Shown here one piece after another: positions 44,909-56,492 of a DNA stretch of 64,000 bases; the first letter of the stretch is position 1; each line of letters starts with the position of its first letter. The stretch is from Leptasterias polaris. Taxonomy: Eukaryota > Echinodermata > Asteroidea > Forcipulatida > Asteriidae. Where the stretch lies: assembly GCA_037783415.1 (NCBI GenBank), contig JAZGTN010000150.1, positions 2,976,001 through 3,040,000 of the forward strand. The letters are read 5' to 3'. The notes beneath the pieces are model-generated. The model was not told where the DNA came from. It did not search any database and worked only from the letters and a program-made list of their open reading frames with translations. A program made the position numbers and the translations under genes.

Positions 44909-45060
44909 TCAAGTTCTTGACGAGTCTGTCTCCTCTTGAAGAAATTGGAAGTTGCCGACCATGCCGACCATAAAGAGAAAGAAAACACCACCCAACAAGA
45001 GCCACACATAGGTACGAAAAAGCACATACATGTATACTTGTTTTGATAGTTCAAGGGTCC
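44909..45060 (-). CDS. Possible terminal exon with a membrane helix
   Basis: One minus-strand frame reads 'YVWLLLGGVFFLFMVGMVGN', a good transmembrane segment. It is followed by a short charged tail 'FQFLQEETDSSRT' and a TGA ending at 44909. The frame stays open upstream, and possible acceptors are weak. It could be the last exon of a single-pass membrane protein or simply chance. I recognise no family. Confidence 0.22.
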
Positions 45061-45467
45061 ACCGCATATGAGTTCTAATTGCAAGTACTTTTGATTTGTA
45101 ATGTATCGTAGGACGCCCTGTATTCAGGGCGTCCCTGAAATCGAGGCAAATCTTTTACCTCTCTGCGCGCGATGTAAACAGTCCCTAGATACAATTTTTG
45201 TGGTTTGACTTGCCAAGCAAAGAGTCTCCTCTCATTTGACCAAAACTTAGAAACATGTAAGGCTCCACTGGTTAGTTGCACTTGTAAATGCAAAAAGTTG
45301 TGGTATTTAGGCATTTCTGCAAGGTACAAAAATATGTCATACTGTAGGGGCCATAAAACAAAAATTCCCCACCGAAAAAGTTTCATCAAACACTTTTTCA
45401 ATTCACAATTCACGATGATCAAATCATGTGACTGAACATTCTGCTGAGCATTCTGGGGAAAAAAATG

Positions 45468-46270
45468 GGTTGTTCTAAAACCCCCTCGACCCCCACGACC
45501 CACGACCCACGACCCCCTCGACCCCTCGACTTATGCTTGATTTATTTTTATGTACACCAAAATTGCCACATGACACGATCTCAGCCAATCACGCACGAAG
45601 CAAACTGCGCGTGATTGGCTGAGATCGGGTACTGTGGCAATTTTGGTGTACAGAAAAAAAATCGCGGCATTTCCAAGCGTATCTCTTGGCCGACCCGAGC
45701 CTGAATAGGAGTATATCCCAACTGGGATCCTGCGTTTACCGCCCGAGTACGATTTAGGCCAACTCATTACGTGATGATCAGGCAGACTCAATTCCGGCTG
45801 ATCGCTCCCGTCCTGTGTCAACAATTACTACTTGCTCTATGCGGAGCTCGAGGTTGTAGACCCGACCGACCATGGCCCAGACGTGTTTTGGGGTTTTGTC
45901 AGTCTCCCACACCCCCGGCCAACGTGATCATGATTGGTGTGCACGTGACGACGTGCGGAAGCGGATTAAATACGCTCATTTTTTATGCTAATAAGTGACC
46001 TCATTTGTCCTGGGGGAAATACGCAGACCATTTCTTTTCGGATTTTGGTGTTGGCACAGAATGTTAAAATTAGCAGTTCGTCGGAAGGAAGTCGCGTCGC
46101 CTGTTCTTTGGATCACACGCTGTGAATTCTAAATCGGGGACTTAATTCTTACTCGGCCGTAAAGCGATGTTTTTATGAATTCGGAATTGGGACACGTTTC
46201 GATTACGGGGCGGACGTCGAGGGTCGAGGGGTCGTGGGTCGTGGGGGTCGAGGGGGTTTTAGAACAACCC
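45468..46270. mobile_element. Mutator-like non-autonomous element with 9-bp target duplication
   Basis: The ends are long inverted repeats starting GGGTTGTTCTAAAACCCCCT and continuing with CGACCC/ACGACCC words for about 55 bp. The identical 9-mer GAAAAAAAT flanks both sides (45459-45467 and 46271-46279). Long TIRs with 9-bp duplications fit Mutator-like elements. The roughly 800-bp interior has no transposase and carries a separate hairpin at 45553-45655. The A-rich target makes the duplication slightly less certain. Confidence 0.75.
45553..45655. mobile_element. Near-perfect 100-bp hairpin (fold-back MITE)
   Basis: 'gtacaccaaaattgccaca' and 'gatctcagccaatcacgc' on the left are mirrored by 'gcgtgattggctgagatc' and 'tgtggcaattttggtgtac' on the right. 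The loop is about 13 nt. The arms differ by a few bases. It is nested inside the larger element. Confidence 0.85.
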
Positions 46271-47155
46271 GAAAAAAATACAGAGGCTTAAAGAAGCCAC
46301 GTGCCTTATATCATTTTCTAATAGTCTGGATAATTTTTTTTTTGTAACACTCTATCATTTTTGTTATTAATATTAAAATTTAAACATCAGCTTTGTGATT
46401 CGATTATCACTGTTTATTTATATGCTTTATTTTAAATGTTAAGAAACATAAAAAGACACAAAACTAAATAAAAATAAGATTTCAAAGCCAAGAATTATTT
46501 ACATTTTTTTTTTTTTTTTTTTTTTTTTAGTTTTTGAAAAATACCATGGTTATTTTTAGAACTAAATAAAAAATATGTTGAATAAAATGAAGAAAACTGC
46601 TGGCTATAGAGTCATACACTAAGTCTCACAGAACACTTGTAGTCACTGCAGATGTTTCTTCCACGTTGGCTTCACCCGGACACCATACTTTCTTGTTTGC
46701 ATCGAAAACAGGTCAAACTCAAAACAAATGGGACGCTATTGAAGTCATCGAAGATCGGTGCGTGGTGTGAAAGTTTCAATGTCCATCACGTTTTAATATA
46801 TGTTTGCATATTCCTTATAAACAAAGGAAGGTAATTAGGGCATCAGTTGATTATGGAATATTTTATTTTTTTTTCAATTCAAAGAAAAAGGCATACTACA
46901 TCGAAAACCGGACAGGGGAGGATTAAATGTAAGTGAAAGTGGTGTTGACGAATTTCTTGTTAATGAAATGACTTAATAATATGTCTGACTGAGTCTGACA
47001 CTGCAGGTAGGCTAGTGTAGCTGTTCCACCCCATGCTGGTTTTTTCCCGGTCGGTTGCGTAGAATTGAGCTAAAGTAAAAGTAAAACTAGAGTGTAGAAC
47101 TGAACTTGAAGTGAATTAAAACTAGAGCGTAGAAGCTTATCTGCTGTGTTTAGGT
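46271..47155. other. AT-rich stretch with T25 tract
   Basis: T25 lies at 46504-46528. No exon with convincing splice sites is seen. 'actagagtgtagaactgaac' and 'actagagcgtagaagctta' near 47089 and 47120 form a small direct repeat. Confidence 0.5.
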
Positions 47156-47157
47156 TA

Positions 47158-47595
47158 GCCCCACTTGTTTGTGTGGCCAAGGCTAGCTGAATCCTTGGCC
47201 ATACGTCCCGACCATTTCTTTTTAAGCTAAGAAACAGCCATTTTTATAAACAATTATAGCGCATTTCCTACGGGCCAGTCTGCAGTTTAAACCAGCTAAA
47301 TGTGTTCACTAAGGCGCTCTTAGCTTGCCTTGTGTGTTTTGGATGTTCAAACAAATAACTTTTTAAGAAGATATTTCTTAAGAAGAAATTATTGTTTGAA
47401 ATATCTTTAAAAAAAGTTATTGTTTGAACATCCAAAACACACAAGTCAAGCTAAGAGCTTAGTGAACACATTTAGCTGGTTTAAACCGCCGACTGGCCCG
47501 TAGGGAATGCGCTATAATTGTTTATAAAAATGGCTGTTTCTTAGCTTAATTTAAAAAGAAATGGTCGGGACGTGTGGACACAAGTGAAGTGGGGC
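47158..47595. mobile_element. Large fold-back element, 438 bp
   Basis: The two halves are inverted copies around a centre near 47385. The outer end GCCCCACTTGT mirrors ACAAGTGAAGTGGGGC, and the inner arms contain 'aaaccagctaaatgtgttca' and 'ggatgttcaaacaaataact'. TA flanks both sides (47156-47157 and 47596-47597). It has no ORF. A diverged relative forms the middle layer of the nest at 57110-57640. Confidence 0.85.
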
Positions 47596-47605
47596 TATGT
47601 TTAGG

Positions 47606-47666
47606 TTAGCCCCACTTGTTCGTTGTGTGGCCAAGCTTGGCCACACAAGTGGTTAGTGGGGCTATG
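47606..47666. mobile_element. Mini-palindrome derived from the fold-back ends
   Basis: About 60 bp starting 'tagccccacttg', with 'gtgtggccaagcttggccac' at its centre and ending 'agtggggcta'. It looks like the two ends of the neighbouring element fused, i.e. an extreme internal deletion copy. The preceding 'tgtttaggt' is also repeated before the larger copy. Confidence 0.7.
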
Positions 47667-47669
47667 TAT

Positions 47670-48489
47670 GTGGTTTTACGCCATCGTCTAGGATAGCGTA
47701 ATCTCATATGTGGGTGGGAGTAGTTTTGGTAGTGCTTGCTAGAAACAGAAGTGGACACTTGACTTTGCAACACAAGTGCTGCCAGTGAATTTTTACTTGT
47801 GGGATCGTCACCACTTTCTGTTTACGGACCTGACAAAAAATGACATTGACTGACATCCTTCCCTTTCAGGCTAACAGAACACTCAGCAGAGCCGTGTAAT
47901 AACTAACTTAGCAGTACAGTTTACTGGCTCTGCTGAAGGGCTGGCTGTCAAGTGCAAGGAAGTGATGTTGGTAACATACAGTATACACACTACCCATATG
48001 GCATAAAAATAGTGCTGGATTAAGTTGAGATGATTGCAATGTAAATCCCTCGAGTCCCCAACTCTGTGAATATTGCAATGAATGTAAGCCTATGTGCACA
48101 ACATCTGACTGCATCACAGGTTGCTCCATTCTGGCTCACACTCTGACTGAACTGCATCAGCTGTTGTAACTGTGTAATGTTTAGCCCCATTTACCATGTT
48201 TACTGTACTCCGAGAACTATGAGGTTCGTTCCCCAATCGTCTCCACGAACCTCATATGTCATCATGAACAAAATCCTGTTCAAAAGTTGGTGCCCTTCAC
48301 ACGAACATGTTTTAAATGCTCATCTACATTATACAGTTCTTTTTTTAAACCAAGTCTCATCAAAATTAGGCCCAAGATGTTTTCTTTGTTCTTATAACTG
48401 TGAGCTTAGGATGGCTCCAAAACATTCACCGAGGCACTAAATCTTTAACAAACCAACTGCTAATCTTTCTCATATATACAGAGCAAGGG
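47670..48489. other. Intergenic stretch with a 12-bp hairpin
   Basis: No gene is recognised. 48218-48229 TATGAGGTTCGT and 48245-48256 ACGAACCTCATA form a perfect 12-bp stem with a 15-nt loop. Confidence 0.5.
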
Positions 48490-50240
48490 AAATTCACCAT
48501 ATGAACCTATTTCATACCTCCAAATTGGCGTAGACGGTGTGGCCAAACAATTTTCCAAACTCAATCCATCAAAGGCAGCTGGCCCTGATGAAATGCCCTC
48601 ACGATTGTTGCGCACGAATTAGCGTCAGCTCTGAGATCCCTTTTTCAACAGTCGTATGACACTAATATAGTACCAACTGAATGGCGACAGGCTATCGTCA
48701 CAGCAATCTACAAGAGCGGACCAAAAGATGAAGCATGTAACTATAGACCCATCTCGTTAACATGTTAGTAAAGTAATGGAACATATTATCCTAAGCCATG
48801 TAGCTAAGCATCTTAACTCAAATAATATTCTGATTGACGAACAGCATGGTTTCAGGGATCACCTATCAACAGTTACACAACTGGCAAACTCAACAAACGA
48901 CTGGTCTGAAACAATAAACCATAAAGGGCAAACTGATGTCATACTCCTTGATTTGAGTAAGGCCTTTGACAAAGTCTCCCACCAGCTCTTAGCTGAGAAG
49001 CTGCAGTGCTATGGCATCACACACAACATCTTAGGCTGGATCAACAGCTTTCTCTTGAATCGTAAACAAGCCGTTTCTGTTAATGGAACACACTCCTCAT
49101 GGATTGATGTTACTTTCGGTGTCCCTCAAGGGTCTGTCCTGGGGCCCATGCTATTTATCTTACATAAACGATATAAATGAACACATTCAATCAAACATTA
49201 AACTATTTGCAGATGACAGTATTGTCTACAGGAAGATAACGACAGCAGCTGATCATCAGATTCTGCAGAATGACCTGATTACCTTGGGGAAGTGGTCAAA
49301 CACGTGGTTAATGAGCTTTAACACAAAGAAATGTGCAGTCCTTACCATCACCCGCAAACGTAGCCCAATTATGCACCAGTATACTCTTTTGGGTGAGCAA
49401 TTAACCCATGTTAAAAAACATGACTACCTGGGTGTTACAATCTAACACAACTTAAGATGGACAGACCATTGCTCCAAAATCAAACACAAAGCAAGTCGTA
49501 CTCTAGGTCTTCTTAGAAGAACATTATCGCCTTGCTCACAACAGGTTAAGGCAAGAGCCTGCACATCCCTAGTTCGTCCACAAATTGAGTATGCCAGCGA
49601 AATTTAGAACCCCAACACTGCCACCGATATAAATCATCTCGAGCAGATCCAAAAGAAGGCTGCCAGATTTGTCTTTTCTGACTATCGAACTACAACTCAT
49701 ATCACACCGCTTGTAGAACAATTAAACTGGGACCTACTTCACACTCGCCGTCTGATCCAACAATGCACTCTGTACTACAAAATTCACTACAACTTAGTCA
49801 ATATTACACTTCCACAGTGTTTTCAGCATGCTACACATATCTCACAACGAATTGATCACCCACTCAAATACACCTCTTTAATCATCCCAACGATCAATGC
49901 ATACAAGTTTGCTTTCTTCCCAAAAACTACATGTATGTCAGTTTGGAACAGGCTACCACCATCTGCTGTTCTGCACATAGCCCCATCCATACAGACCTTT
50001 TTAACAGCAGCCAGCCCTGCCATCAGAGTAATGCAGCCTCTGTATGGCAACACTGTTCTCTGAACAACAAATACTTTTCCTTATTTCTGCACCTGTAAAT
50101 AGTGCACTTTTCTCTTTTCTTTGGCACCTTATCCACCTGACTGTTGACGTCACTTTCAACAAACATCCCAGTTTAGCCCAAATTGGGCTGCAAGGGGATT
50201 ATTATAACAAGTTATTATTATTATTATTATTATTTTATTT
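48490..50240 (+). mobile_element. CR1/jockey-like LINE, reverse transcriptase to 3' tail, broken
   Basis: The reading frame, in pieces, shows a non-LTR reverse transcriptase: '[11 protein letters not shown]', 'NYRPISLT', 'DVILLDLSKAFDKVSH', 'GVPQGSVLGP' (about 49118) and 'LFADDSIV' (about 49202) with the catalytic Asp pair. Downstream are 'KKHDYLGVTI' and 'SLVRPQIEYAS'. A frameshift separates the frames near 49150-49180. Stops or frameshifts occur near 48605, 48765 and 49442. The 5' part with the endonuclease is absent. The 3' end is a stretch 'ttgggctgcaaggggattat' and an (ATT)n tail at 50213-50237. It cannot be active as it stands. Confidence 0.9.
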
Positions 50241-50670
50241 GCCATAACAGTACAAAACAAAATACAAGACAATATACCCCGAGATGGGCGAGGGACAACA
50301 AAAGCAAATACATACTATGATCCGTAGATCTGTTGCCCCACATCTGGGGTACACAATGAAATAAATATAGATTTAAACATATAATATAGTACACGCAATA
50401 ATAAAAGCAGATAATTATACAAAACCAATAATAAATAAATAATAAATAACTAATTTATAAAACGAAAATAAATGAGTAAAATAACAGTAAAAGTAAAGAT
50501 AAACAAATAAAGAAGTATGTATATAAATAAATAAATAAATAAACAAGTAACAAGTAACTCCTCAAAATAATAATTGCAAAAATAAATAAATTCTCACCGT
50601 CATTGGCATCGCCTTTGTGTAACAATTATGGCTACTTCTAAGTAAAAACAAATGAACTGTTGGTTATCGT
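50241..50670. repeat. AT-rich tract with AAATAAAT repeats
   Basis: After the LINE tail comes 'gccataacagtacaaaacaa' and a long stretch of AATAAATAAATA-like sequence (50430-50600). It may be the inverted 3' end of another retroelement. 'ctgttgccccacatctgggg' near 50329 is a short inverted word. Confidence 0.5.
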
Positions 50671-51420
50671 GGACCAGCAGTGCATGCAGGTCTTGTCATC
50701 ACACTGGATTCTACCCTGAGGTGGCTGATGATGCCTCATGAGCCAAACGCATCATCTCTATGGGGAGACAGCTCCTTCATAAAAATGCCCCAAAGTACCT
50801 CTCCAACCTCATTCGTTCGTCCCTTCTCTTGTCCACACATCGGATTCCGCTCTGACAGGCTGATGATGCCTCATGAGCAAAAGGCGTCATCTCTATGGGG
50901 AGACAGCTCCTTCATAACAATGCCCTGGAGCACCTCTCCAACCACATTCATCCCTTCTCTTGTCCACACATCGGATTCCGCTCTGAGGGGCTGATGATGC
51001 CTCATGAGCAAAAGGCGTTATCTCTGTGGGGAGACAGCCCCTTCATAACAATGCCCTGGAGCACCTCTCCAACCACATTCATCCCTTCTCTTGTCCACAA
51101 ATCGGATTCTGCTCTGTTTGTTGATGATGTTCTCATGAGCCAAAGGCATAATCTCTGTGGGGAGACAGCTCCTTCATAACAATGTTATTGTGGACCAGCA
51201 GTGCATGCAGGTCTTGTCATCACACTGGATTCTACCCTGAGGTGGCTGATGATGCCTCATGAGCCAAACGCATCATCTCTATGGGGAGACAGCTCCTTCA
51301 TACCAATGCCCTGGAGCACCTCTCCCACCTTATTCGTCCCTTCTCTTGTCATAACATAGGATTCCGCTCTGAGCTAAACGCATCATTTCTATAGGGAGAC
51401 AGCTCCTTCACTGCTGCATC
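50670..51420 (+). repeat. 130-bp tandem repeat with a larger duplication
   Basis: CTGATGATGCCTCATGAG starts at 50724, 50860, 50991, 51121 (variant) and 51246, a spacing of about 130-136 bp. In addition, 'ggaccagcagtgcatgcagg' and its surroundings near 50672 recur near 51192, so a multi-unit block of about 520 bp is duplicated. Just after it, 'WNQLPLAIKSFSS' can be read near 51430, like the tail of a LINE ORF, so the unit may derive from a retroelement. Confidence 0.85.
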
Positions 51421-51439
51421 GGCCTAAATGTGGAACCAA

Positions 51440-52350
51440 CTCCCACTAGCAATCAAATCATTCTCATCTATCATATAATTAAGATGATTATCAAATCTCA
51501 CCTGTAGGCTTAAACCCAGACAAATTTCCAACTCTTAGATGTGTTTGTTCTTCTAGCACCATGAGCCCCTGTCTAGGTGGATACTGTCGTCTAAAATAAT
51601 TAAATAACAACAGAGCCATACTTTAAGAGAGTTGCGAATAGAAGCCATTTTCGGTCACAAAAAATACACAGGGTGCAAAAGTTGACTGCACATTTGGTAG
51701 TGCTACATTTGGACCAAAAAATAGCGCCCGAGGACCATGTGACCAAAGAAAACTGGTCCCTTCATGTTGCAAAGTCCTACTCTCAATTACACATCACTGT
51801 TCTAAGGGCCTAATATCTAACAGAGGCATTGGAGGTGATTGCGTCCATGCTTCTAGTCATTACCTCGATGCCCTTTGAAATGTGCTACTAGATATTTACA
51901 TTTATCTTGTACAGTGTTGTAGCCACAGTGGGCGGCACTGGCGGGCCGCCCTGAACTCAACTGCCCAGCACTCTGTGCAAAATACACTGTGCCACCCTGC
52001 ACAGATTTCCCCCAGAATAAATCAACATATTATCCACTTTGGTAGTTTTGTCTTTGATCAAACAGCCTGTGGTCTCAGGATGGCTAATTGAATTGATGAA
52101 CAACATCGTTGACGCCAGATAATGGCATTGATCACAGGCACAAGGAAAGCTCTTAGAGCTGTTGAATAGTATCAAATATCACAGAGAGAGAGAAAAGGCT
52201 GTTCAACTTATTGCATACGCTACGCTTCCACAAGCTCGTGTTTCCACAGTGTTGATGGTCCCATACATGCCATTACATGAATAATTTTGGCCATTATGGG
52301 CCGGGTACCTAACAAAAACTCTGAAGTATTGTTATTCTTTGTACTAAGTT
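51440..52350. other. Intergenic stretch, little recognised
   Basis: Its first 100 bp may be the end of a LINE ORF. The rest shows no exon, TIR or repeat that I can identify. Confidence 0.45.
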
Positions 52351-52720
52351 TAATAATAATAATAATAATAATAATAATATGGATTTATATCGCGCTTTAT
52401 CACACCCAAGGGCGTCTCAAAGCGCTTCTTAACATTATTACCCCTGGTCACTGGGCCATTTATTTCATTCCTTAAACCATCTCAGCTCCCTGGAGAGTAT
52501 ACAGCCTGTGCTGCAATATATGCGCTACTAAGCTAAATCAATCACAAGAACCATCTCTGCCCTCACAGGTACCCATTTTACCCCTGGGTGGAGAGAAGCA
52601 ATTATAGTTAAGTGTCTTGCTCAGGGACACAAGTGTCACGACCGGGACTCGAACCCACACTCTGCTGAACAGAAACACAAGAGCTTGAGTTCGGTACTCT
52701 TAACCACTCGGCCACGACAC
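52351..52720 (-). mobile_element. Full-length tRNA-derived SINE
   Basis: On the minus strand the head 'gtgtcgtggccgagtggtta' carries an A box. 'gtgggttcgagtcccggtcg' carries a B box. The body has 'gtacctgtgagggcagagat', 'ggctgtatactctccaggga' and 'ggcccagtgaccaggggtaa', and the 3' end is 'gcgcgatataaatcc' plus (ATT)n. The tRNA part resembles a type-II (Leu/Ser-like) tRNA. This is the reference copy for fragments at 11016, 19807, 20300, 25925, 31632, 39715 and 63670. Confidence 0.9.
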
Positions 52721-52874
52721 TCCATGTCTCTAACCAATGATAACAACTTTATATCTTTTAAAATTACAGTACAGTAATCTTGGGGCATATCTGAAGGACC
52801 TACATAGTCAGTGAAGGTACATGTAGTACTAGTGGAGATAGTCATCTGTGGCTGGCTAGCATGTTTTGTCATTA

Positions 52875-53427
52875 GGCCAAAAAAAAAGTGTTCTGTTTCC
52901 GATTACATGCCATTTTAAAATAGGGTCGGTAGGCCTTTTTTTATTATTCATCTGTGGAGCGCAATCAACAGATTTGCACATCGAATTGGACAAACTTTTG
53001 CGCAATCTGCAGTTTGCGCTATGCAGAATTGGCAGCTCCATTTGCCTATCGAGCAAAAGTTTGGGCAATCTTCAGATTGCGCATTGTCTTGTACACACGT
53101 GCGCGCTGTGCTTTGAATTGTGGGTATTTTTCGCTGGGTACTTCAGGAAACGACCGTGGATCACCAATCATGAGACCCAAATCACGGAAATATCAGTAAA
53201 ACTGTCTGGATGTGTTTTCTGTTTTTTTGTTCAATTTTGTTAAAAACATGTTAATTTGGTCAAAGTCTGACATTTGGTCCATGTACCTTCATTTTTGTTA
53301 TCTTTTTTTATTATTATTATATTATTATTATTATTTTTTTTTTCAAGCCGAATAAAAAGTTTAGGGTCGCGGCATAAAATTAGGGTCGGTCGGAAAGCCG
53401 GAAACAGAATCCTTTTTTGGGGGGGCC
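52875..53427. mobile_element. PIF/Harbinger-like TIR element with TTA target duplication
   Basis: The ends are GGCC followed by an A- or C/A-rich tract and TTCTGTTTCCG. TTA flanks both sides (52872-52874 and 53428-53430). A second layer of 'tagggtcggt' words is inside each end. The 553-bp interior has 'cgcaatctgcagtttgcgct' and 'gcaatcttcagattgcgcat' inverted words. No transposase is seen. The same end design bounds the nest at 56843-58112. Confidence 0.75.
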
Positions 53428-53430
53428 TTA

Positions 53431-55055
53431 CTGGCTATTAGTATGTAGTCTCAAAAATAGTTTTCTGGGCTTGGTAGGACTCTGTGTGCAATTTGTCACC
53501 TGTGGGCATTTACTTGTTTTGATTTATTGATAAGAAGGATTTTGAAGATTTCAAATTTCAGATCTGTGATTGTGAAATCTAAATTCATGTTGACTAAATA
53601 TTTGTGAAATTTTCTGTCAAAACCTATACCATATGTAGTACATGAAGTTCAGCCCTTGTTCGAAAAAGAGAAAAAAGGGTGCCTCAAACATGTGCCCAAG
53701 TTTTCAAATGAAAATTGCCTTGCCCTTATCCTATGAAGCATCAGTCCTGACTCATTGGATGTTATCCCATCTCCAATAGTGGCATTTTTCATTTGCATTA
53801 CATGTAGATGATTATTACATGTAGCTATATCTATAGAAAACAGAAAACTAATATATGTCAAACTTTAAACATGTGCTTGCCTTGCCAAAATCACTTTTTA
53901 TTTTCAAAATGCATACAAAAACTTTATGCTTCTTTCCATAATGTAGCATAAAACTGCCAATAATTTTTACACATGTGTGCAGAATAATAATCGTGTACTT
54001 TGTGCAGGGATGAGATTTTTCAGACCTTTGTCTGAATTCAGACTTTTTATGTCAGCCTGGGGAATAAAAAGGTCTTTCATTTTTCCACATAAAAGAAAGA
54101 CTGCCCTTTGTTTGATCTACTTCACTAGTGTTTAGGACACTTTTCCTAATAGCCCTTTGAATTCCAAACCCTCCCTAGGGGTTACCAAAAGGTAGAAACG
54201 CCATCATTTCAACATATATGTAGGCCCTACGTCCTAAAGTTTGGATCCAACATGTAGTTTCAGACTTTTTTGTCAGCAATGGCTCTCATCCCTGTTTGTG
54301 CTTAACATCCTCATGAATTTTGCAACCAAACATCGCAGCTCTTCGGGTTACTCACTTCAAAGTCAGTTGGCATGTAACAAGAGATCCTGCGAATTACAAA
54401 CAATTAATCATGATTCTTGATGTTTGTGTATGGGGTAAACATGAGCACATAGTGGAATGCGGCGACGCTCAAATAACCAATTTCCAAATTCCTAAAGTGT
54501 GTAACAATATACCCGCCAGAAAAACATTATAGTGTCCACTGTTCCGCATGAGTTGGTAAGAGGAGATGCTAATCTGCATGGAGAGGAGACAAGTTTCTGT
54601 GACCTTCACTCGAGAGTGTCTCATGTTTGACTTTGTTTTCTATCAACTCCTCTCAATCGTAAATCAAGTTGTGGGAGTGAAAACTGTGATGGGGCTTCAG
54701 ACTACCACAAGAGTCTTTTACTCAGAAACGGGATGGGGACTTGCAATTCTTTGTTTAAAGGTGCCTTTATTCGTTTCCAGTGCGTTTATGGGTTTGAAGG
54801 CAATGCGTGGTGAGGTATCAATGTACATTTGGTTTCTGGTAACACCATAAACTACTTTGCTAGATTGTTCAAGATTGGGGACTTCTTTGGCTATTTATTC
54901 TACTGCCGTGGAGTAGATTTCGGAATTTGGGAGACTACTTGTTCTGGAAAGAACTGTCCTGCTTATTAACCTGGGGAGGTAGGGAATCGGCAGGGACTTA
55001 TTATATAAATGTGCTTTCATTTATTGTATCCATGGGACTTCTTGTTATTAACTTC
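53431..55055. other. Intergenic stretch with an old repeat
   Basis: 54010-54295 is related to 26270-26530 ('tttcagacctttgtctg', 'ttgtcagcaatggctctcat'). ORFs at 54320 and 54566 show no domain and no convincing splice sites. Confidence 0.45.
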
Positions 55056-55059
55056 ACTG

Positions 55060-55420
55060 TCGCCCCCAACTAAATTGCTCTAGGTAATAACAATCCGGGC
55101 CCGAGACAATGTCAACTGCCGCCCCCAACAAAGTTGCCCTATGTAGTAACAACCTCAACCCAGACAGTGTCGGCTGCTGCCTCCATCAAAGTTGCTCAAG
55201 GTAGTAACAACCCGGGTCCTAGACAATGTCAAATGCCGCCCCAAACAAAGTTGCCCTAGGTGGTAACAATCTTACCCTAGACAGTGTCGGCTGCTGCCCC
55301 CAACAAAAATGCCTTGAGTAGTAACAATTTTGACCCAGACAATGTCAGCTTTCACCCCAACAAAGTTGTCCTACATGTAGGTAGTAACAACCTCACCCCA
55401 GACAATGTGGCCCCCAAGCA
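55060..55420. repeat. 59-bp minisatellite, about six units
   Basis: Units contain 'cgcccccaacaaagttgccc', 'taggtagtaacaa' and 'ccagacaatgtc'. Starts at 55061, 55120 and 55179 are spaced exactly 59 bp; later units drift by indels. The ORF at 55284 is a repeat by-product. Confidence 0.85.
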
Positions 55421-55424
55421 AAGT

Positions 55425-56060
55425 TGCTCCCAATACACTGTACATAACCTAGAGATTCTCCACCAATTAGCAATAATCACATTGTATTTAAAATTCTGTA
55501 TGTATTTGAACCAATTAATATATATAACTAATAATATTATTTCTAAAATGCCCTAACCATGCAGACATTGCTCTAGGGTGCTGAACACAATGAAACAAAG
55601 AAAATGCAAGCTTAACCAGGTACAATTTTATGGGAAATAAAAAAAATTAATATTATTTTAAAACAATTAAAGGCTTACTGTTTTTTGAGGTTACAAGCAA
55701 AGTGTCATTCATAAACACCCCAGACAGTAACAAGGCAGTCCTATTTATAGAAAGTTGGCCACATGCCCATGTTTACCTGGTTGGTATTAATCAACTGATA
55801 AAGAGCTTCAGAGATGTTTGAGACCGGTTAGCTATACCGCGCTCGGTGTTCAGGCTCGGGCGCTAATATTAAATAACACGACACGCACTCGATACATATG
55901 GTTCTCAAGGAAAAATCAATTACTACACGCGCGTTGAGCTCAACCTTTGAGCGTCATGTGCATTTTGACCCATGGTGACACAGCCTCAGGACAAGAATTG
56001 AAAAATTTAATAAAAAAACAAGTTCAATAACTGTTATTCCCTTATTTTTACGCTCTTCAA
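55425..56060. other. AT-rich intergenic stretch
   Basis: I see no recognised feature. 55830-55960 is locally CpG-richer ('accgcgctcggtgttcagg') but supports no exon. Confidence 0.4.
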
Positions 56061-56069
56061 ATTTTTTTA

Positions 56070-56215
56070 AACAAGTTTTTCCACTGTTTTACTCATGACT
56101 CCGAAGACCGATTGAGCTTAAACTTTCACAGGTTTGTTATTTCATGTATATGTTGGGTCACATCAAGTGTGGAAACAGGTCTTTGGCAATTACCAATGTT
56201 GTACACACCCTTAAA
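56070..56215 (+). mobile_element. Fragment of the AAGGGTGTTTACAACATTGG MITE family
   Basis: 'actccgaagaccgattgagc', 'tatgttgggtcacatcaagt' and 'aatgttgtacacacccttaa' match the right half of 19183-19533. Confidence 0.7.
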
Positions 56216-56280
56216 ACCTTCTAAGTTTCATTTTATAGGTAATTTACTACGATGCTGTTGTTGCGTTGACCCATTTTACA

Positions 56281-56492
56281 AAATAATAATAATAATAATA
56301 ATGGCTTCTTATATAGCGCTCATATCCGTCACTCAGTGACGCTCAAGGCGCTTCAACAGTCAATATTTTCCTGCAAGGTATATGTGGAGCTACTTTTTGA
56401 ATTTTGAGGCCTATTTCTTTACATAGCACCATGTAATGGTTTACAAGGTGCTGTGGCGCAATATGCAGCCAATCAAACCAGGAACACCAGGA
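56281..56492 (-). mobile_element. Second SINE family, 3' part
   Basis: (AAT)n at 56284-56301 is followed by 'ggcttcttatatagcgctca', 'cgcttcaacagtcaatattt' and 'atgtaatggtttacaaggtg'. It matches 63402-63590. The head portion is missing. Confidence 0.75.
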
